Position numbers and translations under genes: made by a program | DNA from: JBBIQS01 sp037442205 | GTDB taxonomy: Bacteria; Myxococcota; Myxococcia; Myxococcales; UBA5297 | NCBI GenBank assembly: GCA_037442205.1 | Contig: JBBIQS010000095.1 | Coordinates: 1-29,465 of the forward strand | Reading direction: 5' to 3' | DNA length: 29,465 nt | In this document: positions 6,621 to 13,969 of the stretch, piece by piece | Numbering within the stretch: the stretch's first letter is position 1 | How the letters are laid out: every line of letters begins with the position of its first letter | Notes under the pieces: model-generated | Told to the model about the DNA's origin: nothing | What the model saw: only the letters and a program-made list of their open reading frames with translations | The model's database searches: none

Positions 6621-8906
6621 ATGACTCAACTCAGTTGGCTCCGCCTCGGGGCGGGGTTCGTGGCTTTGCAGGCTCTGCTCTGCGGCTGCGGCTCGCCGGC
6701 GGGCGAAGGTAGCGGTGGCGACGCGCTGCACGTCGTGACCAGCGGCGTCCTCCAGATCGACCCCAGGTCCCCGGCCGAGCTGCGGCTCGAAGCCGCCGGA
6801 GGCAAGCCGCCCTACCAATGGTCGCTGAGCAGCGCCTCGCCTCTGCCGGCGGGCCTCGCGCTCTCCAGCGACGGCATCATCTCCGGCGTGCCGCTGGCCT
6901 CCGGCAGGTTTCCCCTCACCGTCACCGTCCGCGACGCCGCCGGCGCTTCGGCCTCCGCCTCGCTGGCGCTGCTGATCGGCTCCGCGGCCGGAAGCACTGC
7001 CTGCGAGACCGCGACGCCGCTCGCGCTCTCCGGGACCGGCGCCACCACCGTGGAAGGCAAGTTGTTCCAGGGTTCGCCTGGACTTGCGGCGCAAGCCTGC
7101 GCGGTTCCCGGGGCCGAGGCGGACGCCTTCTACTCCTTTGATCTGCCGACCTGGGCGAAGGTCTCGGTCGCGGTGCGCTCCGATGCCGGCGCGGTCGCCG
7201 CCCTGTTCGCCCCCTCCTGCCCCGCCACCCCGGCGCCGGCCGGCTGCCAGCAGGCGTTCTCGACGACCCTCGCGCCGGGAACGCACACCCTGGCGGTCAC
7301 CGGCCCCAAGGATGCCGAGTACGCCGTCGATCTCAGCGTCCAGCCGCTCACCGGGGAGACCTGCGACGACCCGATCCCCATTGACCCGACGGCGGGCGTT
7401 GTTGTGCTCGAGGGCCAGTTCGGCTGGGCGACGGATGGATTCAGCGGCAGCTGCACCGGCGGCAGTGCCCGGGTGTACACCTTCACCCTGTCGGCGCCCG
7501 GCTACTTCCACGCGATGGATGTTGGGGAAGCCACCGGCAAGTTCCTGCGCAGCGCCACCTCCACCTGCCTGGGAGGAACCGAGGTCGCCTGCACTGCTCC
7601 CTCGCAGAGCGAGTTCGAGGTCGTCAACCTCCCGGCGGGCACCTATTTCCTGTTCCTGGTGCAGGAGCGCTTGCCCTACCAGTCCGCTGACTTCCGCACC
7701 CTGGTGCAGGTGACCCAGGCGGTGGCGCTGCCTGCCAACGACATTTGCGCCGGGGCGCTGCCGATCGACCTTTCCTCGGGCCAGGCCACCATCTCCGGGA
7801 GCTGGCGCTTCGCGACTCTGGGCACCGGGGCAGCCGGCCAGTGCGGCGTGAACAGGGTCGACCTCTACTATTCCATCGACCTGGCACAGCCAGCCGACCT
7901 CCGGATCACCAGCGCCAGCGGGGCCGTCGTGGCCCAGATGCTCTCGGGCGACTGCGCCTCCCTGGCCGAAGAGCGCTGCTTCATCCCCCAGCCATCGTGC
8001 AGTTCCCGGCTGCCTGCTGGGCGGCACTACCTGCGCGCCTTCCGCCCCCAAGGAGCTGAGAACACCGAGGATTTCCAGCTCACCCTGTCGCGCGAGGACA
8101 TACCGGCTCCCCCCAGCAACGAGAGCTGCTCCACGGCCGAGGTGCTGACGCTTTCCGGCGGCAAGGCCACCCTGCAGGCCCGGCTCGACCTGGCGCAGCG
8201 GAATGAGACCGTGAGCTGCGCGAGCCCGACCGCCGGCGGAGATCTGGTCTACCGGATCGACCTGCCGGCGCGCTCGGACGTGGCGCTGACCTGGAACGGG
8301 GACTATTCCGCGCGCTATGGGGTCGCGGTGGAGACGGGGACCTGCGGCGCAACTCCGGCGCCCTGCGACCAGAACCAGAAATCCCAGACGCTGCTCGGCG
8401 TGCCCGCCGGGCCGATGTGGATCGTGGTTCAGGGCGAATCGCTCTACTCGAGCGCGACCTGCTGGCGCGGCGATTTCTCGATGGAGGTCGCCGTCCACGA
8501 CTCGCCTCCGATCCCGGCCAACGACACCTGCCCCGGTGCTGAGGTAGTCGACCTCCCGGCGCTCGGCTCCAGCGCGGTCGTGCATGGAACCACTGCCGGG
8601 GCCAACACCGACCTCGCTCCGGCGTCCTGCGGCGCCGGGAGCCTCACCGGGCCCGACGTGTTCTACCGAATCCAGCTCGGGGTACCCGGCCGCCTGTGGA
8701 TGAAGGACGTCGCCCCGTTCGGCCGGATGGCCTACTTCCTGACGACCGACTGCTCGGTCCCGGCAAAGCTCCGCTGCGGCTGGGAAAATGCTGGCTTCCT
8801 GACCGACCCGCTTCCCGCGGGCAGCTACGTGCTCGGAGTCGAGTGCAGCGCCGGCATGTGGATGCCCACCGCCGGCGACTTCGCCTTCACGGTGGAGCTC
8901 TTCTAG
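6621..8906 (+). CDS. Large modular lipoprotein: putative Ig domain plus five Cys-containing beta modules (paralog 1)
   Basis: The 761-residue product starts at ATG 6621 behind a GAGAGGGA ribosome site. Its signal peptide ends in the lipobox LLCGC, so it should be lipid-anchored in the envelope. Residues of about 35-120 form a 'putative Ig' (He_PIG-like) domain: PPYQWSLSS ... LPAGLALSSDGIISGVP. Five repeats of about 120-140 residues follow, each opening with a short motif such as ETCDDPIPIDP, NDICAGALPIDL, NESCSTAEVLTL or NDTCPGAEVVDL. Within each module a strand pattern DxxYxxDL and a later PAGxYxL strand recur, resembling pre-peptidase C-terminal (PPC-like) beta sandwiches. No enzymatic domain is seen; adhesion or surface display is the likely role. 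The next gene is a close paralog 64 bp downstream, probably the same transcript. Confidence 0.8.
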   Translation: MTQLSWLRLGAGFVALQALLCGCGSPAGEGSGGDALHVVTSGVLQIDPRSPAELRLEAAGGKPPYQWSLSSASPLPAGLALSSDGIISGVPLASGRFPLTVTVRDAAGASASASLALLIGSAAGSTACETATPLALSGTGATTVEGKLFQGSPGLAAQACAVPGAEADAFYSFDLPTWAKVSVAVRSDAGAVAALFAPSCPATPAPAGCQQAFSTTLAPGTHTLAVTGPKDAEYAVDLSVQPLTGETCDDPIPIDPTAGVVVLEGQFGWATDGFSGSCTGGSARVYTFTLSAPGYFHAMDVGEATGKFLRSATSTCLGGTEVACTAPSQSEFEVVNLPAGTYFLFLVQERLPYQSADFRTLVQVTQAVALPANDICAGALPIDLSSGQATISGSWRFATLGTGAAGQCGVNRVDLYYSIDLAQPADLRITSASGAVVAQMLSGDCASLAEERCFIPQPSCSSRLPAGRHYLRAFRPQGAENTEDFQLTLSREDIPAPPSNESCSTAEVLTLSGGKATLQARLDLAQRNETVSCASPTAGGDLVYRIDLPARSDVALTWNGDYSARYGVAVETGTCGATPAPCDQNQKSQTLLGVPAGPMWIVVQGESLYSSATCWRGDFSMEVAVHDSPPIPANDTCPGAEVVDLPALGSSAVVHGTTAGANTDLAPASCGAGSLTGPDVFYRIQLGVPGRLWMKDVAPFGRMAYFLTTDCSVPAKLRCGWENAGFLTDPLPAGSYVLGVECSAGMWMPTAGDFAFTVELF

Positions 8907-8970
8907 TCATCTCGGTCTCGCAGGACGACGCGCGCCGCCCTGGGAAGGGGGCTCGCCGAGGGAGAAGTTC

Positions 8971-11208
8971 ATGAAGCGCATTTTGATGAGCTATGCGGCA
9001 GCGGCGCTGTTGGCCCTGGTCGGCGGGTGCAGCGGCAGCGGTGAAGCCAGCGATGGAGGGAGCGCCGAGCCGCTGCGCATCGTCACCTCCGGCCAGCTCG
9101 AGATCGCGCTGGAGGCGACCACCAACCTGAGTTTCGAGGCCGCCGGCGGCGAGCCTCCCTACCGCTGGTCGCTGGGGAGCGCCTCGCTCCTGCCGCTGGG
9201 AATGTCGCTCTCGAGCGACGGCCAGCTCTCGGGAACGGCCCTGATCTCCGGGGTCTATCCGCTGGCGCTCACCGCCGCCGACTCACGGGGGAATGAGGCC
9301 TCGGCCTCGGTGGTGCTGGCGGTGGTCGGGCCCGCCGGCGAGGACTCCTGCCTCCACCCCACGCCGGTCCCTCTCTCCGGCAGCACCACGCTCAGGGGCC
9401 AGCTGCTCGACGGCCTCCCCGGCCCGGCCACCCGGGCCTGCGGCAGGGCCCCCACCGACGCCGAGGTGCTCTACGAGCTCGACCTGCCTGATGCCGCCGA
9501 GGTGAAGGTCCAGGTCTCCTCGAACTGGGACGTGGTGGCGGCCCTGCTCGAGCCGGGTTGCCCGGCCACCCCGGCGCCGGTGGGCTGCCAGAAGTCGTTC
9601 TCCGCCACCCTGCCGGCCGGCAAGCACTTGCTGGCGCTCACCGGCCCCAAGGCGGCGGATTTCCAGGTGGATCTGGTGGTGCGCCCGCTGACCGGCGGCT
9701 CCTGCGTTGACCCCATTCCGCTCGACCTCTCGTCCGGAAAGGCTCAGGTCGCCGGGGCTTTCGACCTCCCTATCTACCAGTTACCCGCTGGCTGTATGCA
9801 GGGCTCCATGCGCGTCTTCACCGTCACTCTCGATCACCCGGCCGACCTGGTCGTCTCCGACCAGCCAGGCTCACAAACCGCGAAGGTCCTGCGCACCGAT
9901 TCCTGCTACGCGGGAACGGAGGGCCAATGCGTCACTGGTTGGCAAATGTGGGCCACCAATCTGCCCTCCGGCACCTACTTTCTGTTTTTGACGCCGAGCA
10001 CCTGGTCGACCCGTCCCACTTTCAGCGTCGATCTTGCGCTGCGGCCGGTGACCCTCCCGCCCGCCAACGACACCTGCGCCGGCGCGACGCCACTGCAGTT
10101 CGTCAACGACCAGGCGACGGTCGGCGGGACCTTTCGCGGGGCCACCGCCGGCCCGGCCCCCGGGGGTTGCGGGACGGCCGTCACCGCCAATGACGTGTAC
10201 TACTCGCTGGAGCTGCCACGGGCCGCCCACCTGTCGGTCTCCGGCGCCGCCGGACTGGGGCTGCAACTGCTCTCAGCCGACTGCGCCGCTCCGGTGATGG
10301 AATCCTGCCTGTCGAGCTATCCCTGCACCGACGCCCTGCCCCCGGGGAAGTACCTGCTGCGGGTATTCAGCGATCCGAAGACCCCCCCGGCCAATGAGGC
10401 CTTCCAGTTCCGCCTGGGCCGCAGCGAGGTTCCGCCGGTCCCCGCCAACGACAGCTGCGCCAGTCCCGAGGTCGTCCCGGTAATCAACGGCCGGGCGCTG
10501 ATCCAGGGTTCGCTGGAGACGGCCAACGCCGACCTCAGCCTGAGTTGTGTGCACCCGGTGGGTCCCGATCTGGTGTACCGGATCGACCTCCCAGTCCGCT
10601 CGGACGTGATGGGCTTGTGGGGGACGCGAGGCCTGACAATGAGCTTCGCGGTGGGCTTCGGAACCGGCAGCTGCGGCGCGGCCGACCTCGGATGCGCCAA
10701 CGATTCGATCAATCCCGGCACCACGCTCTACAACGTGCCTGCCGGGCCGCTGTGGGTCATGGTGCAGGGGCTTCCCAACCAGGGAACTTCCTGCCAATTC
10801 GGCAGCTTCAAATTCGAGCTCACCGTCTCCCCTTCGCCGGCTCCCCCTGCCAACGACACCTGCGCGAGCGCCGAGGTCGTCCTGCTGCCGACCGTCGGGT
10901 CCAGGGCGGTGATCACCGGTACCACCGCCGGGGCCTTCGCCGACCTGGGGCCTTTGCCGGAGGTGGTCTACGAGCTCCGCCTCGGCGCGCCGGGGCGGGT
11001 CCGGATCCGAACCGCCAGCACCGCCTATCGGGTCGACTTCACCCTGGCGGACCGCTGCAGCTACCTGACCGCGATCCGAAGCAGCGACTACGAGCTCACC
11101 ACCGACGTTCTGCCGGCCGGGAGCTACTACCTCATCGTCGCCGCGCACGAGAGCTCGCCAGGGCAGCTGACCACCGGCCCCTTCGGCCTCTCCGCCGAAC
11201 TCCTTTGA
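8971..11208 (+). CDS. Large modular lipoprotein, tandem paralog of the 6621 gene (paralog 2)
   Basis: This 745-residue protein starts at ATG 8971 after a good GGAGAAG site. The N-terminus (MKRILMSYAAAALLALVGGC) is a lipoprotein signal with lipobox VGGC. The domain order is the same as in the upstream neighbour: a putative Ig domain (PPYRWSLGSASLLPLGMSLS) followed by five Cys-containing modules opening with DSCLHPTPVPL, GSCVDPIPLDL, NDTCAGATPLQF, NDSCASPEVVPV and NDTCASAEVVLL. Corresponding modules of the two proteins align one to one, so the whole gene was duplicated rather than single modules. Sequence divergence is greatest in the last modules. Function is unknown; the paired Cys residues suggest disulfides in the periplasm or on the surface. 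Confidence 0.8.
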   Translation: MKRILMSYAAAALLALVGGCSGSGEASDGGSAEPLRIVTSGQLEIALEATTNLSFEAAGGEPPYRWSLGSASLLPLGMSLSSDGQLSGTALISGVYPLALTAADSRGNEASASVVLAVVGPAGEDSCLHPTPVPLSGSTTLRGQLLDGLPGPATRACGRAPTDAEVLYELDLPDAAEVKVQVSSNWDVVAALLEPGCPATPAPVGCQKSFSATLPAGKHLLALTGPKAADFQVDLVVRPLTGGSCVDPIPLDLSSGKAQVAGAFDLPIYQLPAGCMQGSMRVFTVTLDHPADLVVSDQPGSQTAKVLRTDSCYAGTEGQCVTGWQMWATNLPSGTYFLFLTPSTWSTRPTFSVDLALRPVTLPPANDTCAGATPLQFVNDQATVGGTFRGATAGPAPGGCGTAVTANDVYYSLELPRAAHLSVSGAAGLGLQLLSADCAAPVMESCLSSYPCTDALPPGKYLLRVFSDPKTPPANEAFQFRLGRSEVPPVPANDSCASPEVVPVINGRALIQGSLETANADLSLSCVHPVGPDLVYRIDLPVRSDVMGLWGTRGLTMSFAVGFGTGSCGAADLGCANDSINPGTTLYNVPAGPLWVMVQGLPNQGTSCQFGSFKFELTVSPSPAPPANDTCASAEVVLLPTVGSRAVITGTTAGAFADLGPLPEVVYELRLGAPGRVRIRTASTAYRVDFTLADRCSYLTAIRSSDYELTTDVLPAGSYYLIVAAHESSPGQLTTGPFGLSAELL

Positions 11209-11231
11209 TTCGGGCCCCGCCCCCGCCCCAG

Positions 11232-11267
11232 CAATCGGCTAACACCCCGCCCGCAAACGGCTAACAC
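11232..11267 (+). promoter_or_regulatory. Paired activator-type sites 22 bp apart upstream of the sigma-54 box (gene 11408)
   Basis: Two direct copies of CAA(T/A)CGGCTAACACC start at 11232 and 11254, exactly 22 bp (two helical turns) apart. The second starts 65 bp before the sigma-54 box at 11319. The same arrangement with variant half-sites occurs at 13798 and 13820. This geometry suits a bacterial enhancer-binding protein. A further conserved block, CGATCCCCAGCAA, lies at 11288-11300. Confidence 0.65.
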
Positions 11268-11318
11268 CGCCGCGCGACCGGCACCGGCGATCCCCAGCAA
11301 ATACGCGGCCCTGCGCCC

Positions 11319-11334
11319 TGGTGCCGCTCTTGCA
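11319..11334 (+). promoter_or_regulatory. Sigma-54-type -24/-12 promoter of the 11408 lipoprotein gene
   Basis: TGGTGCCGCTCTTGCA keeps the invariant GG and GC of the sigma-54 consensus (TGGCACG-N4-TTGCA) at the required spacing. It lies 74 bp upstream of the TTG start. The equivalent position before the 13970 gene has another such box. Confidence 0.7.
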
Positions 11335-11407
11335 CGATGCGCCGGGTTTTGCGCGCAGGCCCTGATCCCCAGGCGCCTGCCGCGGTCACCAACCCCGGAG
11401 CCCTCCC

Positions 11408-12835
11408 TTGTCTCGATTGCTGATTCTGGCCGCCTCCGCCCTGCTCCCCATGACTCTGCTCGCCGGCTGCGGCGGCCCCGACTGCGGCCCCGGCAGCCAC
11501 GCTGACGGCAAGCGCTGCGTCGGCGACCTCGATCCGGCCTCGGTCTGCGCCCCGGGCACCCACCTCTCCGGCTCGACCTGCCTGCCCGACTTCCAGTGCG
11601 GCGCCGGCACCAAGGCGGTCGGCGACACCTGCGTCGCCGATCCCGGCGCCGGCAGCGGCCCGACGATCTGGGGCCCCAGCGCCCTGGTCGTCGACACCTG
11701 GTGCGCCGAGCCGCAGATCGCCGTCGACTCCCAGGGGACGATCTACGCGGTGTGCATGAGCACCTCGTTCGTCGCCCTCTTCAAGAGCGCCGACGGCCAG
11801 AGCTTCACCGAGCTGGCCCGCTACCCGGCCACCGGCTCCTTCAACGGCGACGTCACCGTGGCGGTCGACAACAGCGACCGGGTCTTCTTCGCCTGGATCG
11901 ACTACACCAACAACGCCGACGGCTCGATGAGCGGCGAGGCCAAGGCGGTCGTCTTCGCCGCCGGCGGCACCGCCCCCTCCGAGGCCCAGACGGTGTCGCC
12001 CACCGACGCCAGCTTCCCGTTCAACGACCGCCCCTGGCTCAACCTCGCCCCCGACGGCTCGATGTACCTGAGCTTCATCCACGGCACCGAGAGCCAGCAG
12101 GGCGGCGGCGCCACCGGGGCGCTCTACGCCATCTCCAGCAACGGCCAGCCGTTCGGCGCCACCGTCACCATGCGCCCGGCCTCGACCCTGTCCATGGCCC
12201 TGGTCACCAGCCCCATCGCCTTCTGCGGCAGCGGCATCCCCTGCACCATCGAGCAGTACTACGAGGTCAGCGGCGGCAGCTCCTACACCTCCGGGCTGCG
12301 CTCGGTGCGCCGCACTGGCTCCGGCCCCTGGGCGGTGGGCGGCAAGATCGCCGGCCTCGACACCTTCCCCCACTTCTCCTTCGATCCCTACCCGAGCATC
12401 GCCTCCGACCACCGCTTCCGCGCCACAGTGGCCTTCGTCGACGCCCCCTCGCGCAAGCCGACCCTGTTCATCACCCGCTCCACCGACGGCATCGCCTGGA
12501 GCACCCCCATCGCCCCCAACGTCGATTGGATGGGCGACCAGCACTTCCCCTGGGTCACCACCGACGAGAACGACAACGTCCACGTCCTGTTCCTCGACAA
12601 CCGCGGCGGGCACTGGCAGGCCTACACCCTCTCCTCCAAGGACGGCGCCACCTTCGGCCCCATCCAGCGGGTGAGCGACGCCCCCTTCAACGAGACCGGC
12701 GGACAGCAGGATTGGATCGGCGACTTCAACGGGCTGGTGGCCCGCAACGGCAAGCTCTACGCGATCTGGACCGATCTGCGCTCCGGCCAGTCGCGGACCC
12801 GGGTGGCGATCGCCAAGAACCCGCTCATCCCCTGA
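11408..12835 (+). CDS. Lipoprotein with Cys-rich N-terminal repeats and BNR/sialidase-like propeller
   Basis: This is a 475-residue protein. I accept the TTG at 11408 as start because it gives a complete lipoprotein signal (LILAASALLPMTLLAGC), GGAG lies 7 bases upstream, and no ATG is suitably placed. The mature protein begins with three short repeats of the form C-x-PG-(S/T)-H/K-x-x-G-x-x-C-x-x-D (about residues 26-80). The rest is propeller-like, with repeated strands such as EPQIAVDSQGTIYAVC, VTVAVDNSDRVFFAWIDY, RPWLNLAPDGSMYLSF, FPWVTTDENDNVHVLFLDN and NGKLYAIWTDLR. Sialidase-type Asp boxes are only partly kept, so hydrolase activity is unproven. It has its own sigma-54-type promoter. Its 5' region and signal peptide resemble those of the esterase gene at 13970 although the mature proteins are unrelated. 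Confidence 0.8.
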   Translation: MSRLLILAASALLPMTLLAGCGGPDCGPGSHADGKRCVGDLDPASVCAPGTHLSGSTCLPDFQCGAGTKAVGDTCVADPGAGSGPTIWGPSALVVDTWCAEPQIAVDSQGTIYAVCMSTSFVALFKSADGQSFTELARYPATGSFNGDVTVAVDNSDRVFFAWIDYTNNADGSMSGEAKAVVFAAGGTAPSEAQTVSPTDASFPFNDRPWLNLAPDGSMYLSFIHGTESQQGGGATGALYAISSNGQPFGATVTMRPASTLSMALVTSPIAFCGSGIPCTIEQYYEVSGGSSYTSGLRSVRRTGSGPWAVGGKIAGLDTFPHFSFDPYPSIASDHRFRATVAFVDAPSRKPTLFITRSTDGIAWSTPIAPNVDWMGDQHFPWVTTDENDNVHVLFLDNRGGHWQAYTLSSKDGATFGPIQRVSDAPFNETGGQQDWIGDFNGLVARNGKLYAIWTDLRSGQSRTRVAIAKNPLIP

Positions 12836-12934
12836 TCGGCCGCATCGGCCCGGGACGGAGCGCGCAACCTATCCGCCCCGGCGCCGCGCCTGCGCCTGCG
12901 CCTCGCCGTCCCGTTGCTGCCGCGGCGCGCGCTC

Positions 12935-13204
12935 CTATCTGTCCGAGCCCGCCGCCGGCGGCCGCAGCCCCACCGTCGCCTCCCGGCTCGCGGCGCCGAC
13001 CAGCTCCCGCTCGCTGCGCGACAGGAAGACCGCCTCGCCCCTGATGTCCCGGATCCCGCCGTAGTCGCACAGGAAATCCTTCGGGAAGAAGAACCCCTTC
13101 TCGACCAGGAAGTCGGCGTCGGCGAGCATCGTCACCCTGCCCAGCCTGCGGCCGTCGGCCCCGTAGACCTTCATGCCCTCGTGAATCCGTCCCCCCGGTG
13201 CCAT
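12935..13204 (-). CDS. Small PRC-barrel/DUF2171-like protein
   Basis: The 89-residue protein starts at ATG 13204 behind a GGGAGG site. The opening GGRIHEGMKVYGADGRRLGRV is the classic start of DUF2171/PRC-barrel-like domains ('I.EGM.V...DG..LG.V'). It continues LADADFLVEKGFFFPKDFLCDYGGIRDI and ends in a Ser/Gly tail. These domains are small cytoplasmic beta-barrels of unclear function, often stress-related or linked to RNA processing in other lineages. It is convergent with the lipoprotein gene ending at 12835. Upstream, 13205-13446 contains no gene I can support. Confidence 0.75.
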   Translation of the reverse strand: MAPGGRIHEGMKVYGADGRRLGRVTMLADADFLVEKGFFFPKDFLCDYGGIRDIRGEAVFLSRSERELVGAASREATVGLRPPAAGSDR

Positions 13205-13446
13205 GCGCTGCCTCCCAGACCGCTAAGTTCGCCACGGATTTGCCCAGTGAAAACGGCTGGCTGGGAGCGGGGAGCTCGCGCGGGAGGGCGCGCTCGAGCT
13301 CCTCGAGGGGCTCGGCGCCTCCTCCGGCACCGCCCCGGGTTTCGCGGTGCGGCGCAGCTCGCATGCCAGGCCAGCTCCAGCGGCGACTGCCCGGGCTCGG
13401 TCCTCCAGCCCGCGACCGGCAACCCGGGCGGCGGGTGGACGGCACC

Positions 13447-13715
13447 CTAGGCGGCACCGCGCTCCTTCGCGAGGGAGCCTGCCGCCTGATCCACCACCCG
13501 AATGGCCTCGTCGGTTTCGTCCAGGCGGCCCACGGTTGCGCGCATCTGGTCGGTGAGATGGCGCCCGGCCTCGTCTACCTCCTGGGCCTTGCCCTGCAGC
13601 GACTGTGCGCGCGCTCGCTGGCCAGCTGCGAGACCTGGCGGATCGACTCGGTGGTGACCTGGGCCTCTTCGAGCGTGCTCGCCTGCCGCGCCAGCAGCTC
13701 GCGGTGATCGCGGTG
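13447..13715 (-). pseudogene. Fragment of a methyl-accepting chemotaxis protein signalling domain, frameshifted
   Basis: On the minus strand, two frames together read as a long coiled coil typical of a chemoreceptor cytoplasmic domain: RELLARQASTLEEAQVTTES, IRQVSQLASERA, then after a frame change near 13612 QSLQGKAQEVDEAGR and HLTDQMRATVGRLDETDEAI. It ends with a TAG at 13447-13449. The pattern matches the part of MCPs just before and into the methylation/signalling helices ('ATLEE...TVEEIRQ...A..AQ...EV...G'). The sensor domain, membrane segments and the CheA/CheW-binding hairpin tip are all missing. Upstream of 13715 the frame is lost again. It is a decayed remnant and should not make a functional receptor. 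Confidence 0.55.
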
Positions 13716-13797
13716 GGGACGGGTGCGCGCCTCGCACGCTCCCGCGCAAGCCCAGACTGCCAGCCCTCAATGTGGTGGCGCCGCGCCCCCGCCCAGC

Positions 13798-13833
13798 CAC
13801 TCCGCTAACGCACTGCAGGCAATTGTCTAACGC
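13798..13833 (+). promoter_or_regulatory. Paired activator-type sites 22 bp apart upstream of the sigma-54 box (gene 13970)
   Basis: CACTCCGCTAACGC (start 13798) and CAATTGTCTAACGC (start 13820) are again exactly 22 bp apart. The second starts 64 bp before the sigma-54 box. Both share the CTAAC(A/G)C core with the pair at 11232/11254. The 13-bp block CGATCCCCAGCAA recurs at 13853-13865, 31 bp before the box, exactly as in the other promoter. Confidence 0.65.
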
Positions 13834-13883
13834 GCCGGGCATCCCGCACCGCCGATCCCCAGCAAGATCAAACCCCTGGCCCC

Positions 13884-13899
13884 TGGAACCTCGCTTGCA
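13884..13899 (+). promoter_or_regulatory. Sigma-54-type -24/-12 promoter of the erythromycin esterase-like gene
   Basis: TGGAACCTCGCTTGCA has the GG and GC elements correctly spaced, a full TTGCA -12 half, and TGG at -24. It lies 70 bp before the TTG start at 13970. Confidence 0.75.
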
Positions 13900-13969
13900 G
13901 CGACGCGGGCCGCCCGCCGCAGGCCTCGATCTCCGAGCGCCCTGCCCGAGCCAACCTCAGGAGGACCAC

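Noticed and set aside
11261..12613. 450-codon minus-strand frame opposite the propeller lipoprotein
   Set aside because: Gly/Ala/Val-rich antisense translation without motifs; the plus strand has signal peptide, promoter and propeller repeats.
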